Shown: piece by piece, positions 47,077 to 56,037 of the stretch
How the letters are laid out: every line of letters begins with the position of its first letter
Position numbering within the stretch: position 1 is the first letter of the stretch
Origin: DASQPR01 sp963724705
GTDB taxonomy: Bacteria > Actinomycetota > Actinomycetes > Mycobacteriales > Micromonosporaceae
Assembly: GCA_963724705.1 (NCBI GenBank)
Contig: CAVRVS010000003.1
Coordinates: 1-64,000, forward strand
Length of the DNA stretch: 64,000 bases
Direction: 5' to 3'
Made by a program: the position numbers and the translations under genes
The notes under the pieces: generated by a model
Databases searched by the model: none
What the model saw: only the letters and a program-made list of their open reading frames with translations
Told to the model about the DNA's origin: nothing

Positions 47077-48426
47077 ATGATCGATGGCCATGGAATCCAG
47101 CCCAACCGTGCGACGGTGTGGTCACGGCGCTCGCTGTTGCTCGCGGCCGGCGCGGCGCTCGCCGCGGCGCAGGTCGGCTGCGCTCGGCAGCCGGACGGGC
47201 GCACGCTTCAGCACGGCGACATGCTGACCGCGGCCGACGTCTCCCGGGTCGAGCCGTCGGCGGGGGCACCGATCGGGCCGGTCGTCGCCGGCATGACCGA
47301 CGCTGCCCACCGGCTGCTGCGTGCCGAGGCGTCCGCGGTCAACTGGATAGCGTCACCCCTCAGCCTGGCGTGCGCGTTCGCGATGGCGCGGGTCGGAGCG
47401 CGTGGGTCGACGGCCGAGCAACTCGACGACTTCTTCGGCTTTCCGGCGCACGGGCGCGACGACGCGTTCAATGCGATCACCGCGCGACTCGTGACGGGTC
47501 ACGTGCCGAGCCAACCGATCGATTCCGGAGCGGTCCGGTCCAGGAAGCCGGGCGATCCACCGGCGTCGCCGACGGTCAGCCTGGGCAATGCGCTCTTCCT
47601 GCAGGACGGCTTCCGCGTCGGCGCCGCGTTTCTCGATGCGCTCGCGGCCGATTACGGCTCCGGCGTGCACCTGGTCGATTTCACCAAGCCCGATGCCGCC
47701 CAAGCCCTCGATGCGTGGGTGTCCGCCCAGACGGCGGGCCGGATCAGCAAGCTGTTCGACTCCCTCGACCCGGCGACCGAACTGGTGCTCGCGAACGCGG
47801 TGTTCTTTCAGGGCGACTGGGTGCAGGCGTTCGATCCGACGATGACGCAACCGGCGATGTTCACCCGCTCCGACCGAACGGCAGTGTCGGTGCCGATGAT
47901 GCACCAGGCCGGCACGTTCCGCTACGGCACCGTACGCGGTGCGCAGATCCTCGAATTGCCGTACGCCAAGGGTCCGTACGCCATGTGGGTCATGTTGCCC
48001 GCGCACGGCGCGTCCCCCGACGACATGCTGACACCGGCCGCGATGGCGGCGTCCGCGGCTACGCTCGAAACGACCCGCGTCGATGTCTATGTGCCACGGT
48101 TCGACTTCGCCACCAACATCGACCTTGCCGGCGTACTGAAGTCGCTGGGCGTCACCGTTCCGTTCTCCACGGCGGCGGACTTCAGCGGTATCGCCGAGGG
48201 TCTCTACATCGACCAGGCGATCCACCGGGCCAACGTCACCGTCGGCGAGTACGGAACCATCGCCGCGGCCGCCACCGCGATCAGCATGATGTTGTCGAGT
48301 GGATTGGCGCCGGGCGTGATGCCGGTCTTCCGCGCCGACCGGCCGTTCGCCTTCGCCATCGTCGGCGACGATCATCATGTGCCGCTGTTCGTCGGCCGCG
48401 TGACCGACCCGTCCGTCACGTCGTAG
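47077..48426 (+). CDS. Exported serpin (probable Tat-type lipoprotein), inhibitory hinge
   Basis: 449 residues. N-terminal SRRSLLLAAGAALAAAQVGC has a twin-Arg and a Cys at a possible lipobox (QVGC). Serpin marks: NWIASPLSLACAFAMARVGA, LVLANAVFFQGDWVQAFDPT, VSVPMMHQAGTFRYGTVRGA, LELPYAKGPYAMWVMLPAHG, VDVYVPRFDFATNIDLAGVL, IHRANVTVGEYGTIAAAATA, PFAFAIVGDDHHVPLFVGRV. The hinge EYGTIAAAATA is the small-residue type of inhibitory serpins. By standard spacing P1-P1' falls at Ser-Ser in MMLSSGLAP, so targets with small or Leu specificity are possible. Bacterial serpins are uncommon. Confidence 0.9.
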   Translation: MIDGHGIQPNRATVWSRRSLLLAAGAALAAAQVGCARQPDGRTLQHGDMLTAADVSRVEPSAGAPIGPVVAGMTDAAHRLLRAEASAVNWIASPLSLACAFAMARVGARGSTAEQLDDFFGFPAHGRDDAFNAITARLVTGHVPSQPIDSGAVRSRKPGDPPASPTVSLGNALFLQDGFRVGAAFLDALAADYGSGVHLVDFTKPDAAQALDAWVSAQTAGRISKLFDSLDPATELVLANAVFFQGDWVQAFDPTMTQPAMFTRSDRTAVSVPMMHQAGTFRYGTVRGAQILELPYAKGPYAMWVMLPAHGASPDDMLTPAAMAASAATLETTRVDVYVPRFDFATNIDLAGVLKSLGVTVPFSTAADFSGIAEGLYIDQAIHRANVTVGEYGTIAAAATAISMMLSSGLAPGVMPVFRADRPFAFAIVGDDHHVPLFVGRVTDPSVTS

Positions 48427-48443
48427 CGCCCGCACGGGGCTGG

Positions 48444-49307
48444 TCACGAACGGGGCGGTTCGCCCCGCAGCATGCGCGCGGCCGACTCGTCGCCGGCGGC
48501 GGCACCGAGCCGGAACTGTTCGGTGGCGCCGTCCTTGTCGCCGCGAGCGGCTAGCAACAGTCCGAGGTTGAGGTGGCAGTGGGCGTCACCGGCGGCTATA
48601 CCGGTCCGGTAGGCCTGCTCGGCCGCGTCGACATCGCCGAGTTCGTCGACGTACAGGTTGCCCAGCGGCAGCCAGATCTCCACCTCGCCGCGTTTCGCCC
48701 CGAGTTCGAGCACGGCGCGAGCCTCCGCGGCCCGGTCGGTCGAACGCAAGAGTTCGGCGAGGTTGGCCCGCGCCGACGGATAGAGGTCGGCCCCTGCGCG
48801 CAACGCGGCTTCCAGCGTCGGATCGAGCGTCTCGTCCCAATCCCAACTGGCGACGACCGCCGCGGCCAGCGCATTGCCGCTGGCGGCGGCCGTCCTGGCC
48901 TGTTCGGACGCCGCCGCGGCGTCGCCCCGCTCACGCAACATGAACGCCAGCGACAGCGCGCCGTTGCTGTCGCCGCTTTTCGCCGCGCCGGCGTACGCGC
49001 GCATCGCGCCGTCCTCGTCGGACAGTTCCTCGAGCACCTGGCCCAGATTCAGCCACGCATCGGTTTCGCCGCCGGCTATTGCGCGCTCGTAAGCCGCCGC
49101 CGCCTCGGCTAGTCGGTGCTGATCCTTGAGCGTGTTGCCGAGGTCGAAGTCGGCCGTCGCCGAGCCGAGCGCCGCCGCCCGCCGGAAGCACAACTCGGCA
49201 TCGCCGAGACGTCCGGCGTCGGCCAGATCACAGCCGAGATCGATCAACTCGTCGGGGTCCTCGCATCCGTCCGCCCGAGCGAGCCGGTCGTCAAGCCACG
49301 CATCCAC
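48444..49307 (-). CDS. TPR/Sel1-like repeat protein
   Basis: 287 residues, intact, made of about seven helical pairs: LGDAELCFRRAAALGSATAD, FDLGNTLKDQHRLAEAAAAY, ERAIAGGETDAWLNLGQVLE, ANLAELLRSTDRAAEARAVL, AEQAYRTGIAAGDAHCHLNL. No signal peptide or other domain, so a cytosolic protein-binding scaffold. Start GTG 49307. Lies downstream of leuS on the same strand with a 110-base gap. Confidence 0.85.
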   Translation of the reverse strand: MDAWLDDRLARADGCEDPDELIDLGCDLADAGRLGDAELCFRRAAALGSATADFDLGNTLKDQHRLAEAAAAYERAIAGGETDAWLNLGQVLEELSDEDGAMRAYAGAAKSGDSNGALSLAFMLRERGDAAAASEQARTAAASGNALAAAVVASWDWDETLDPTLEAALRAGADLYPSARANLAELLRSTDRAAEARAVLELGAKRGEVEIWLPLGNLYVDELGDVDAAEQAYRTGIAAGDAHCHLNLGLLLAARGDKDGATEQFRLGAAAGDESAARMLRGEPPRS

Positions 49308-49417
49308 CTGACTATGGTGCCCGAAACCTCACCCGGACCGCCGCACCGGGCACCGGTCACCGTGTCGCGGCCGGAATCAGTCGGTACCTCGCGGTGTCGG
49401 TACACCGGCAGCGCAGG

Positions 49418-52261
49418 TCACACGACGACGCTGACGACGCGCCCGGGCACCACGATGACCTTGCGAGGCGACCGGCCACCCAGCTCGTCGCCGACAGCGG
49501 CGAGCGCGGCCGTCCGTACCCCCGCTTCGTCGGTGTCGACCGGGACCTCGACGCGCGCACGGACCTTGCCGTTGACCTGAACTGGCAGCGTGATCGTCGC
49601 CTCGGCCAGCAGCTGTGGGTCCGCGACCGGGAACGGTTCGTAGGCGAGCGTTGTGTCGTGTCCCACCTTCTCCCACAGCTCCTCGGCGATGTGCGGCGCG
49701 ACCGGTGCGAGCATCAGCACCAGCGGCTCGATCACCGCACGGGGCAGCGGTTCCGCCGCGGCGACCGCGGTGAGGTGGTTCGTCAACTCGATCAGCTTCG
49801 CGATGGCCGTGTTGAACCGCAGGGCGGCGTAGTCGGCCGTGACGCCGGCGATCGTGCGGTGCAGCAATGCCATGGTTTCACGGTCGGCGTCCGCGTCGCC
49901 CACCCGGGCGGCGCCGGTGCGCTCATCGACCACGATGCGCCACACCCGTTGCAGGAAACGGTACGGACCGACGACGGCGCGCGTCTCCCACGGACGCGAT
50001 ACGTCCAGCGGACCCATCGACATCTCGTGGACGCGGAACGTGTCGGCCCCGTAGCGGTCGCAGATCTCGTCCGGCGTCACGATGTTGCGCAGCGACTTGC
50101 CCATCTTCCCGTAATGGCGGGTGACCTCGACGTCGCCGTACCTGAAGTGACCGTCCCGTTCGACGACGTCCTCGGCCGGCACCCAGGCGCCGCGCGGGTC
50201 GGCGTACGCATAGGCCTGGATGTAGCCCTGGTTGTACAGCCGCCGGTACGGTTCCCGGGACGACACGTGGCCCAGATCGAACAGCACCTTGTGCCAGAAG
50301 CGGGCGTAGAGCAGATGCAGCACCGCGTGCTCGACGCCGCCGACGTAGAGGTCAACGCCGCCAGTATCCGCGGGTGATCGCGGGCCCATCCAATAACGCT
50401 CGACGTCGGCGTCGACGAATGCCTTGTCGTTGGCCGGATCCAGGTAGCGCAGCTCGTACCAGCACGATCCGGCCCACTGCGGCATGACGTTCGTCTCGCG
50501 CCGGAACGGCCGCCGGCCACGACCGTCGCCGAGGTCCAGTTCGACGTTGACCCAGTCGGTCGCCCGAGACAGCGGCGTCTCCGGTTCCGAGGCGGCGTCG
50601 TCGACGGCGTACGTCTTCGGCGCGAAGTCGTCGACGTCCGGCAACTCGACCGGCAGCATCGACTCCGGCAGCGCGATCGGCAGATCGGTTTCGTCATAGA
50701 CGATCGGGAACGGTTCGGCCCAGTAACGCTGCCGGCTGAACAGCCAGTCCCGCAGCCGATACGTGGTGGTCGTCGAGCCGGAACCGTTGGCTGCCAACCA
50801 TTCGATGACGCGCGCTTTGGCGTCCGCGATCGTGCGCCCGTCCAGGTCGAGATCGACGGACGGGTTGCTGGAGTTGATGGCCGGGCCCTCACCGAGATAG
50901 GCATCGCCGTCGAACTCCTCCGGCGGCTCGACCGTGCGAATGATCGGCAACCCGTACGCGGCGGCGAACGCCCAGTCGCGCTCGTCCTGACCCGGCACCG
51001 CCATGATCGCGCCGGTGCCGTACCCGACCAGGACATAGTCCGCGATGAAGATCGGGATCCGGGCACCACTGGCCGGGTTGGTGGCGAACGCGCCGGTGAA
51101 CACCCCGGTCTTCGTCTTCGCGTCGGCTGACCGCTCGACGTCGGTCTTCCCGCTCGCGTACGCCTGGTACGCCGCCACCGCCGTCGCCGGGTCGGGGTGC
51201 CCGTCGGTCCACGCCGTCGGCGTACCGGCCGGCCAAGCGTCCGGGACGAGCCCGTTGACCAGATCGTGTTCCGGCGCCACGACCATGTACGTCGCGCCGA
51301 ACACCGTGTCGGGCCGGGTCGTAAACACCCGTAGTGCGCCCGCGTCGGTCGGGAAGTCGATGTACGCGCCGGTCGACCGGCCGATCCAGTTGCGTTGCAT
51401 CAGCTTGATCGGTTCCGGCCAGTCCATCTCGTCGAGGTCGTCGGCCAGCCGGTCGGCGTACGCGGTGATCCGCATCAGCCACTGCCGCATAGTGCGGTGG
51501 AAGACCGGGAAGTTGCCGCGCTCCGAACGCCCGTCCGCCGTCACCTCCGCGTCGGCCAGCACCGTACCCAGACCCGGGCACCAGTTGACCGGCGCCTCGG
51601 CGACGTACGCCAGCCGATGGTCGTCGATGATGCGCCGCCGTTCGATCTCACTCAAGTCCGCCCAGTGACGGCCCCCATCCGCCACCTTCGTACCGTCGGC
51701 GAACGCCGCCACCAGACTTTCGATGGGGCGGGCGCGATCGACATCCGGGTCGTACCAGGAGTTGAACAGCTGCAGGAAGATCCACTGGGTCCACCGGTAG
51801 AACGCGACGTCTGAGGTCACCACCGAACGCCGTTCGTCATAGCCCAGGCCCAGGCGGCGCAGCTGGCGGCGGAATTCCTCGATGTTCGCCTCGGTCGTCG
51901 TCCGCGGATGCGTGCCGGTCTGGATCGCGTACTGCTCGGCCGGCAGACCGAACGCGTCGAACCCCATGGTGTGCAATACGTTGCGGCCACGCATCCGCTG
52001 GAACCGTCCGAACGAATCGGTGCCGATGTATCCCAGCGGGTGCCCGACGTGCAGGCCGGCGCCCGACGGGTAGGGGAACATGTCGAGCACGTACATCTTC
52101 GGCGCACCGGCCCGCGGATGGTCCGGCTCGGCCAACGCTCCGGTCGGGTTCGGCGCGTGGAACGTACCGTCGCGGCGCCATCGGTCCTGCCACCGCGCCT
52201 CAATTTCGTTGGCCAGCGCCGCCGTGTAACGGAACGCGGGCACCTCGGCGTCGTTCGTCAT
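49418..52261 (-). CDS. leuS: Leucyl-tRNA synthetase
   Basis: 947 residues, intact. HIGH-type motif in SGAGLHVGHPLGYIGTD, editing domain with RVFTTRPDTVFGATYMVVAP, GYGTGAIMAVPGQDERDWAF, and KMSKS variant KMGKSLRNIVTPDEICDRYG; anticodon-binding domain and C-terminal LPVQVNGKVRARVEVPV. Bacterial type, ATP-dependent charging of tRNA-Leu. Start ATG 52261. Expression is probably controlled by a leucine leader-peptide attenuator at 52447-52542. A tandem hairpin repeat separates the terminator from the start codon. Confidence 0.97.
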   Translation of the reverse strand: MTNDAEVPAFRYTAALANEIEARWQDRWRRDGTFHAPNPTGALAEPDHPRAGAPKMYVLDMFPYPSGAGLHVGHPLGYIGTDSFGRFQRMRGRNVLHTMGFDAFGLPAEQYAIQTGTHPRTTTEANIEEFRRQLRRLGLGYDERRSVVTSDVAFYRWTQWIFLQLFNSWYDPDVDRARPIESLVAAFADGTKVADGGRHWADLSEIERRRIIDDHRLAYVAEAPVNWCPGLGTVLADAEVTADGRSERGNFPVFHRTMRQWLMRITAYADRLADDLDEMDWPEPIKLMQRNWIGRSTGAYIDFPTDAGALRVFTTRPDTVFGATYMVVAPEHDLVNGLVPDAWPAGTPTAWTDGHPDPATAVAAYQAYASGKTDVERSADAKTKTGVFTGAFATNPASGARIPIFIADYVLVGYGTGAIMAVPGQDERDWAFAAAYGLPIIRTVEPPEEFDGDAYLGEGPAINSSNPSVDLDLDGRTIADAKARVIEWLAANGSGSTTTTYRLRDWLFSRQRYWAEPFPIVYDETDLPIALPESMLPVELPDVDDFAPKTYAVDDAASEPETPLSRATDWVNVELDLGDGRGRRPFRRETNVMPQWAGSCWYELRYLDPANDKAFVDADVERYWMGPRSPADTGGVDLYVGGVEHAVLHLLYARFWHKVLFDLGHVSSREPYRRLYNQGYIQAYAYADPRGAWVPAEDVVERDGHFRYGDVEVTRHYGKMGKSLRNIVTPDEICDRYGADTFRVHEMSMGPLDVSRPWETRAVVGPYRFLQRVWRIVVDERTGAARVGDADADRETMALLHRTIAGVTADYAALRFNTAIAKLIELTNHLTAVAAAEPLPRAVIEPLVLMLAPVAPHIAEELWEKVGHDTTLAYEPFPVADPQLLAEATITLPVQVNGKVRARVEVPVDTDEAGVRTAALAAVGDELGGRSPRKVIVVPGRVVSVVV

Positions 52262-52287
52262 TGCTGCTCACCACCATTGCTATCGAA

Positions 52288-52407
52288 GCGCCTGGACCGA
52301 CGGTCGGCGCACTTCGAGCCGACCGTGATCTCGAACGGTTTAAGTCTCAAGGCGCCTGGACCGACGGTCGGCGCACTTGCACCCGACCGTGATCTCGAAC
52401 GGTTTAA
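52288..52407. repeat. Tandem hairpin repeat in the leuS leader
   Basis: A 56-base unit occurs at 52288-52343 and 52352-52407 (period 64), differing only in a 4-base patch. Each copy has ACGGTCGG and CCGACCGT as a perfect 8-bp stem with an 11-base loop, and ends in CGAACGGTTTAA. The copies lie in the untranslated leader between the attenuator and the leuS start. Confidence 0.9.
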
Positions 52408-52446
52408 ACCACGTCGTCGGCACTGTCTAGATCAACTCAAGAGCAT

Positions 52447-52471
52447 AAAAAAGCCCCTCGCGCAGGAGGGG
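52447..52471 (-). terminator. Intrinsic terminator (attenuator) of the leuS leader
   Basis: On the minus strand CCCCTC-CTGCGC-GAGGGG followed by C and six T. It lies 38 bases after the leader peptide stop and 185 bases before leuS. Inside a leader this is an attenuator rather than a gene-end terminator. Confidence 0.88.
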
Positions 52472-52509
52472 TCGCCGTGCGTTCGCGCCGGATGGGCGCG
52501 CCAGCACGG

Positions 52510-52542
52510 CTAGGTAAGCAGGAGGCGGAACGCGTGCGTCAT
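52510..52542 (-). CDS. Leucine leader peptide of leuS
   Basis: Ten codons: MTHAFRLLLT, then TAG, with three consecutive Leu codons (CTC CTG CTT at 52524-52516). Just after it, GCCGTGC and GCACGGC can pair around an inner CGCGCC/GGCGCG stem, then comes the terminator. This is the layout of ribosome-mediated attenuation: slow charging of tRNA-Leu would stall the ribosome at the Leu codons and change folding so that leuS is read. No strong Shine-Dalgarno sequence; the mRNA may be leaderless. Confidence 0.8.
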   Translation of the reverse strand: MTHAFRLLLT

Positions 52543-52717
52543 GTCGCCATCGTAGCGCGGCGGACCCGGCGCGGCGCCGCGGTTTGGAGCGCCAACGTCA
52601 ACTATTGACGGGGAAATGCCGGCGGGATACGTTTCGCGCGACCTGCGGGCGCCGCTCGAGTCGCGCTTGCGGCCGATCGGTTTCGCGCCAGATCGCCTCC
52701 GGCAGAACGGATTCGCC

Positions 52718-53068
52718 ATGAACATCGTTGCATGGGTGCTGCAGATCGTGCTCGCGGTGCTGTTCCTCGGCGCCGGCGGCACGAAGCTCACCCAGCCGAA
52801 GGAGAAGCTGCAGCCGAAGATGGGATGGGTCGAGCCCGTCCATCCGCGCAACGTGAAATTGCTCGCCGCCACGGAGATCCTCGGTGCCCTCGGTCTGGTC
52901 CTGCCCTGGGCCACCGGCATCGCGACGGTGCTGACCCCGCTGGCCGCCGTCGGGCTTGCGGTCGTCATGGCCGGTGCGGTCATCGTCCACGTGCGCCGCA
53001 GGGAGCCGTGGTACGCCCAACTCGTGCTCCTCGTTCTGTGCATCATCGTGGCGGCCGTCCGGTTCTGA
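52718..53068 (+). CDS. DoxX-like membrane protein
   Basis: 116 residues with four helices: IVAWVLQIVLAVLFLGAGGT, KLLAATEILGALGLVLPWAT, LTPLAAVGLAVVMAGAVIVH, LVLLVLCIIVAAVRF. The first helix ending in GGTKL and the PHWxx-type second helix match the DoxX family. Role unknown in single-gene form. Start ATG 52718 is chosen because the family begins right at the first helix; longer frames lack support. Confidence 0.8.
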   Translation: MNIVAWVLQIVLAVLFLGAGGTKLTQPKEKLQPKMGWVEPVHPRNVKLLAATEILGALGLVLPWATGIATVLTPLAAVGLAVVMAGAVIVHVRRREPWYAQLVLLVLCIIVAAVRF

Positions 53069-53677
53069 GCGCCGACCTCCCGCCTCCGCTTCAAGCCTCG
53101 GTGTGCGACGGTCGACGTCTGAGCAAGGGCTCCGCCAGGGGATTGTCACCAGCGTGCGGCTTGACCGCTGGGTCTCTACAACTACCCGGCACCGTACCGG
53201 CGTGTTTCGATTCTGGCGGTTTGGACGGCGACGTCGCCGTCGGTGGTCGACGGTCGCGGACCTGTTAGTGCTACGCACGAACCGGGCGGACGGCTCATTG
53301 CCCAGCCGCAACATGCCGGATAGCGTGAAATTCAGTTTCCGGACCCCGACGTGATGTCGTGACGATGCGCCGGCCGATTGGCCCGCTACGCCGGATTTGG
53401 ACGAGCATTCGTCCGGTGCGTAAACGCATCCGTTTGTACAGACCATTGCCGGTGCGCGCCGGTTGCACCGCGGTCGCCATGTGACGATCTTGTTACCGCT
53501 ACCTGCCCAAATGGCGGTAACACCGTTACCCGTGTGCCTCTCGGCGGTCCGCATAAAGCCGGCTAGCCTGAGAGAATGCATACAGCCATGCGGAGAGGCA
53601 TCGATGGCCCCTCCGCGGGCATATCGGCACGCCCGTGAATGTCACTGGCAGCCAACGGCGTTCCTAGGAGACAGCCA
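53069..53677. other. Long intergenic region upstream of the moxR operon
   Basis: No convincing gene in 609 bases. It contains GTTACCGC (53492-53499) and its exact reverse complement GCGGTAAC (53514-53521) with a 14-base spacer, plus a further CGTTACCC at 53524-53531, an operator-like cluster about 150 bases before moxR. TAGCGTG-type boxes occur near 53322 and 53572. Confidence 0.5.
53492..53531. promoter_or_regulatory. GTTACC operator-like cluster
   Basis: Perfect 8-bp inverted repeat GTTACCGC/GCGGTAAC with a third related half-site next to it. Binding protein unknown. Confidence 0.5.
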
Positions 53678-54742
<1,065 letters not shown>

Positions 54743-54744
54743 TC

Positions 54745-56037
54745 GTGCGTGAAGGCTTACGGGGGCTTACCGGTCGCGGGCGCTGTTTTCTCTACGGCGC
54801 CGGCGCCGCGGCACTCGCCGCGCTGATCCTCGGCGAGAAGGACTTCCTGCGCGTAGCGATCCTGCTCGCCGCGCTGCCGCTGCTCGCCGCGTGGCATGTC
54901 GGCCGCAGCCGGTACCGGCTGTCGTGCCATCGGTCGCTCGACCCGAACCGGGTCCAGGTCGGCATGACGGCCCGCGTTCTCCTCCGGCTGGAGAACCTGT
55001 CCAACTTCACCACCGGCACACTGCTGCTCGAAGACCGGTTGCCGTACTCGCTCGGCAGCCGCCCCCGGATCGTGCTCGAGCGTCTCAGCCGCCGGCACGC
55101 GAGCACGGTGGCCTATACGGTCCGCGCCGACGTACGCGGTCGGTTCGAGGTCGGGCCTCTCGTCGTACGACTGACCGACCCGTTCGGCCTGTGCGAGCTG
55201 ACGCGGTCGTTCCCGAGTGTCGATCATCTGATCGTGATCCCACAGGTGCATCCGTTGCCGATGGTGCGCCTCGCGGGCGAGTACGCCGGGGCCGGCGAGA
55301 GCCATGCCCGCACTGTCGCCGTACATGGCGAGGACGACGCGGCCACCCGCGAATACCGTCACGGCGACGACCTTCGCCGGGTGCACTGGCGGTCGACCGC
55401 GCGTACGGGTGAACTGATGGTGCGGCGCGAGGAGCAACCCTGGGAGTCCCGCGCAACGATCGTGCTCGACACGCGTGCGCGCGCCCATCGCGGCGAAGGG
55501 CCGACCGCCAGTTTCGAATGGGCCGTCTCGGCCGCCGCGAGCATCGCCGAACACCTGCGGCACGCGGGATTCAAGGCGCGCCTGGTCACCGACGCCGGGA
55601 CCGATGTCGACACGGCCGGCTACGACGTCACGTTGCTCGACCACCTGGCCGAAGTGCAGCCGTCCCAGCATGGTGATCTGGCCGTCGCCGTCGAGCAGGT
55701 CCGCCGTCGATCGGATGGCGGGCTGGTCATCGCGATTCTCGGGATGCTCGACCAGGCCGAGGCCGAGAACTTGGCCTCGCTGCGGCGCAGCGGAACGACC
55801 TGCGTGGCGTTCCTCATCAACAGCGCGACGTGGTTGAACCTGTCCACCGACGCGCGGGAGGCGGCCGACGAGGCGCACGCCGTCGCCGGTCTGGGTCTCC
55901 TCCGCAGCGGCTGGCGCGTCATCGATGTGCCGCACGGCACGGACCTGTCGGCCATATGGCCACAGGTCGGTCGTGGCTCACAAGGCTTTGCGTGGCGTGC
56001 GACGCTGGCCGAGACCGTGTCGGGTGGTGTGCGGTGA
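54745..56037 (+). CDS. DUF58 protein
   Basis: 430 residues. Two N-terminal helices (FLYGAGAAALAALILGEKDF, RVAILLAALPLLAAWHV), a CARDB/beta region (RPRIVLERLSRRHASTVAYT), then the DUF58 core AATREYRHGDDLRRVHWRST and a vWA-like region with IVLDTRAR. Partner of MoxR ATPases, probably in envelope assembly. Start GTG 54745, two bases after moxR. The distal end overlaps the transglutaminase start by four bases. Confidence 0.9.
   Translation: MREGLRGLTGRGRCFLYGAGAAALAALILGEKDFLRVAILLAALPLLAAWHVGRSRYRLSCHRSLDPNRVQVGMTARVLLRLENLSNFTTGTLLLEDRLPYSLGSRPRIVLERLSRRHASTVAYTVRADVRGRFEVGPLVVRLTDPFGLCELTRSFPSVDHLIVIPQVHPLPMVRLAGEYAGAGESHARTVAVHGEDDAATREYRHGDDLRRVHWRSTARTGELMVRREEQPWESRATIVLDTRARAHRGEGPTASFEWAVSAAASIAEHLRHAGFKARLVTDAGTDVDTAGYDVTLLDHLAEVQPSQHGDLAVAVEQVRRRSDGGLVIAILGMLDQAEAENLASLRRSGTTCVAFLINSATWLNLSTDAREAADEAHAVAGLGLLRSGWRVIDVPHGTDLSAIWPQVGRGSQGFAWRATLAETVSGGVR

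Noticed and set aside
52288..52407. leuS leader repeats as tRNA remnants or a T-box
   Set aside because: No acceptor-stem pairing, no T-loop GTTCGANNC in the right place, and no T-box sequence; simple hairpins explain them.
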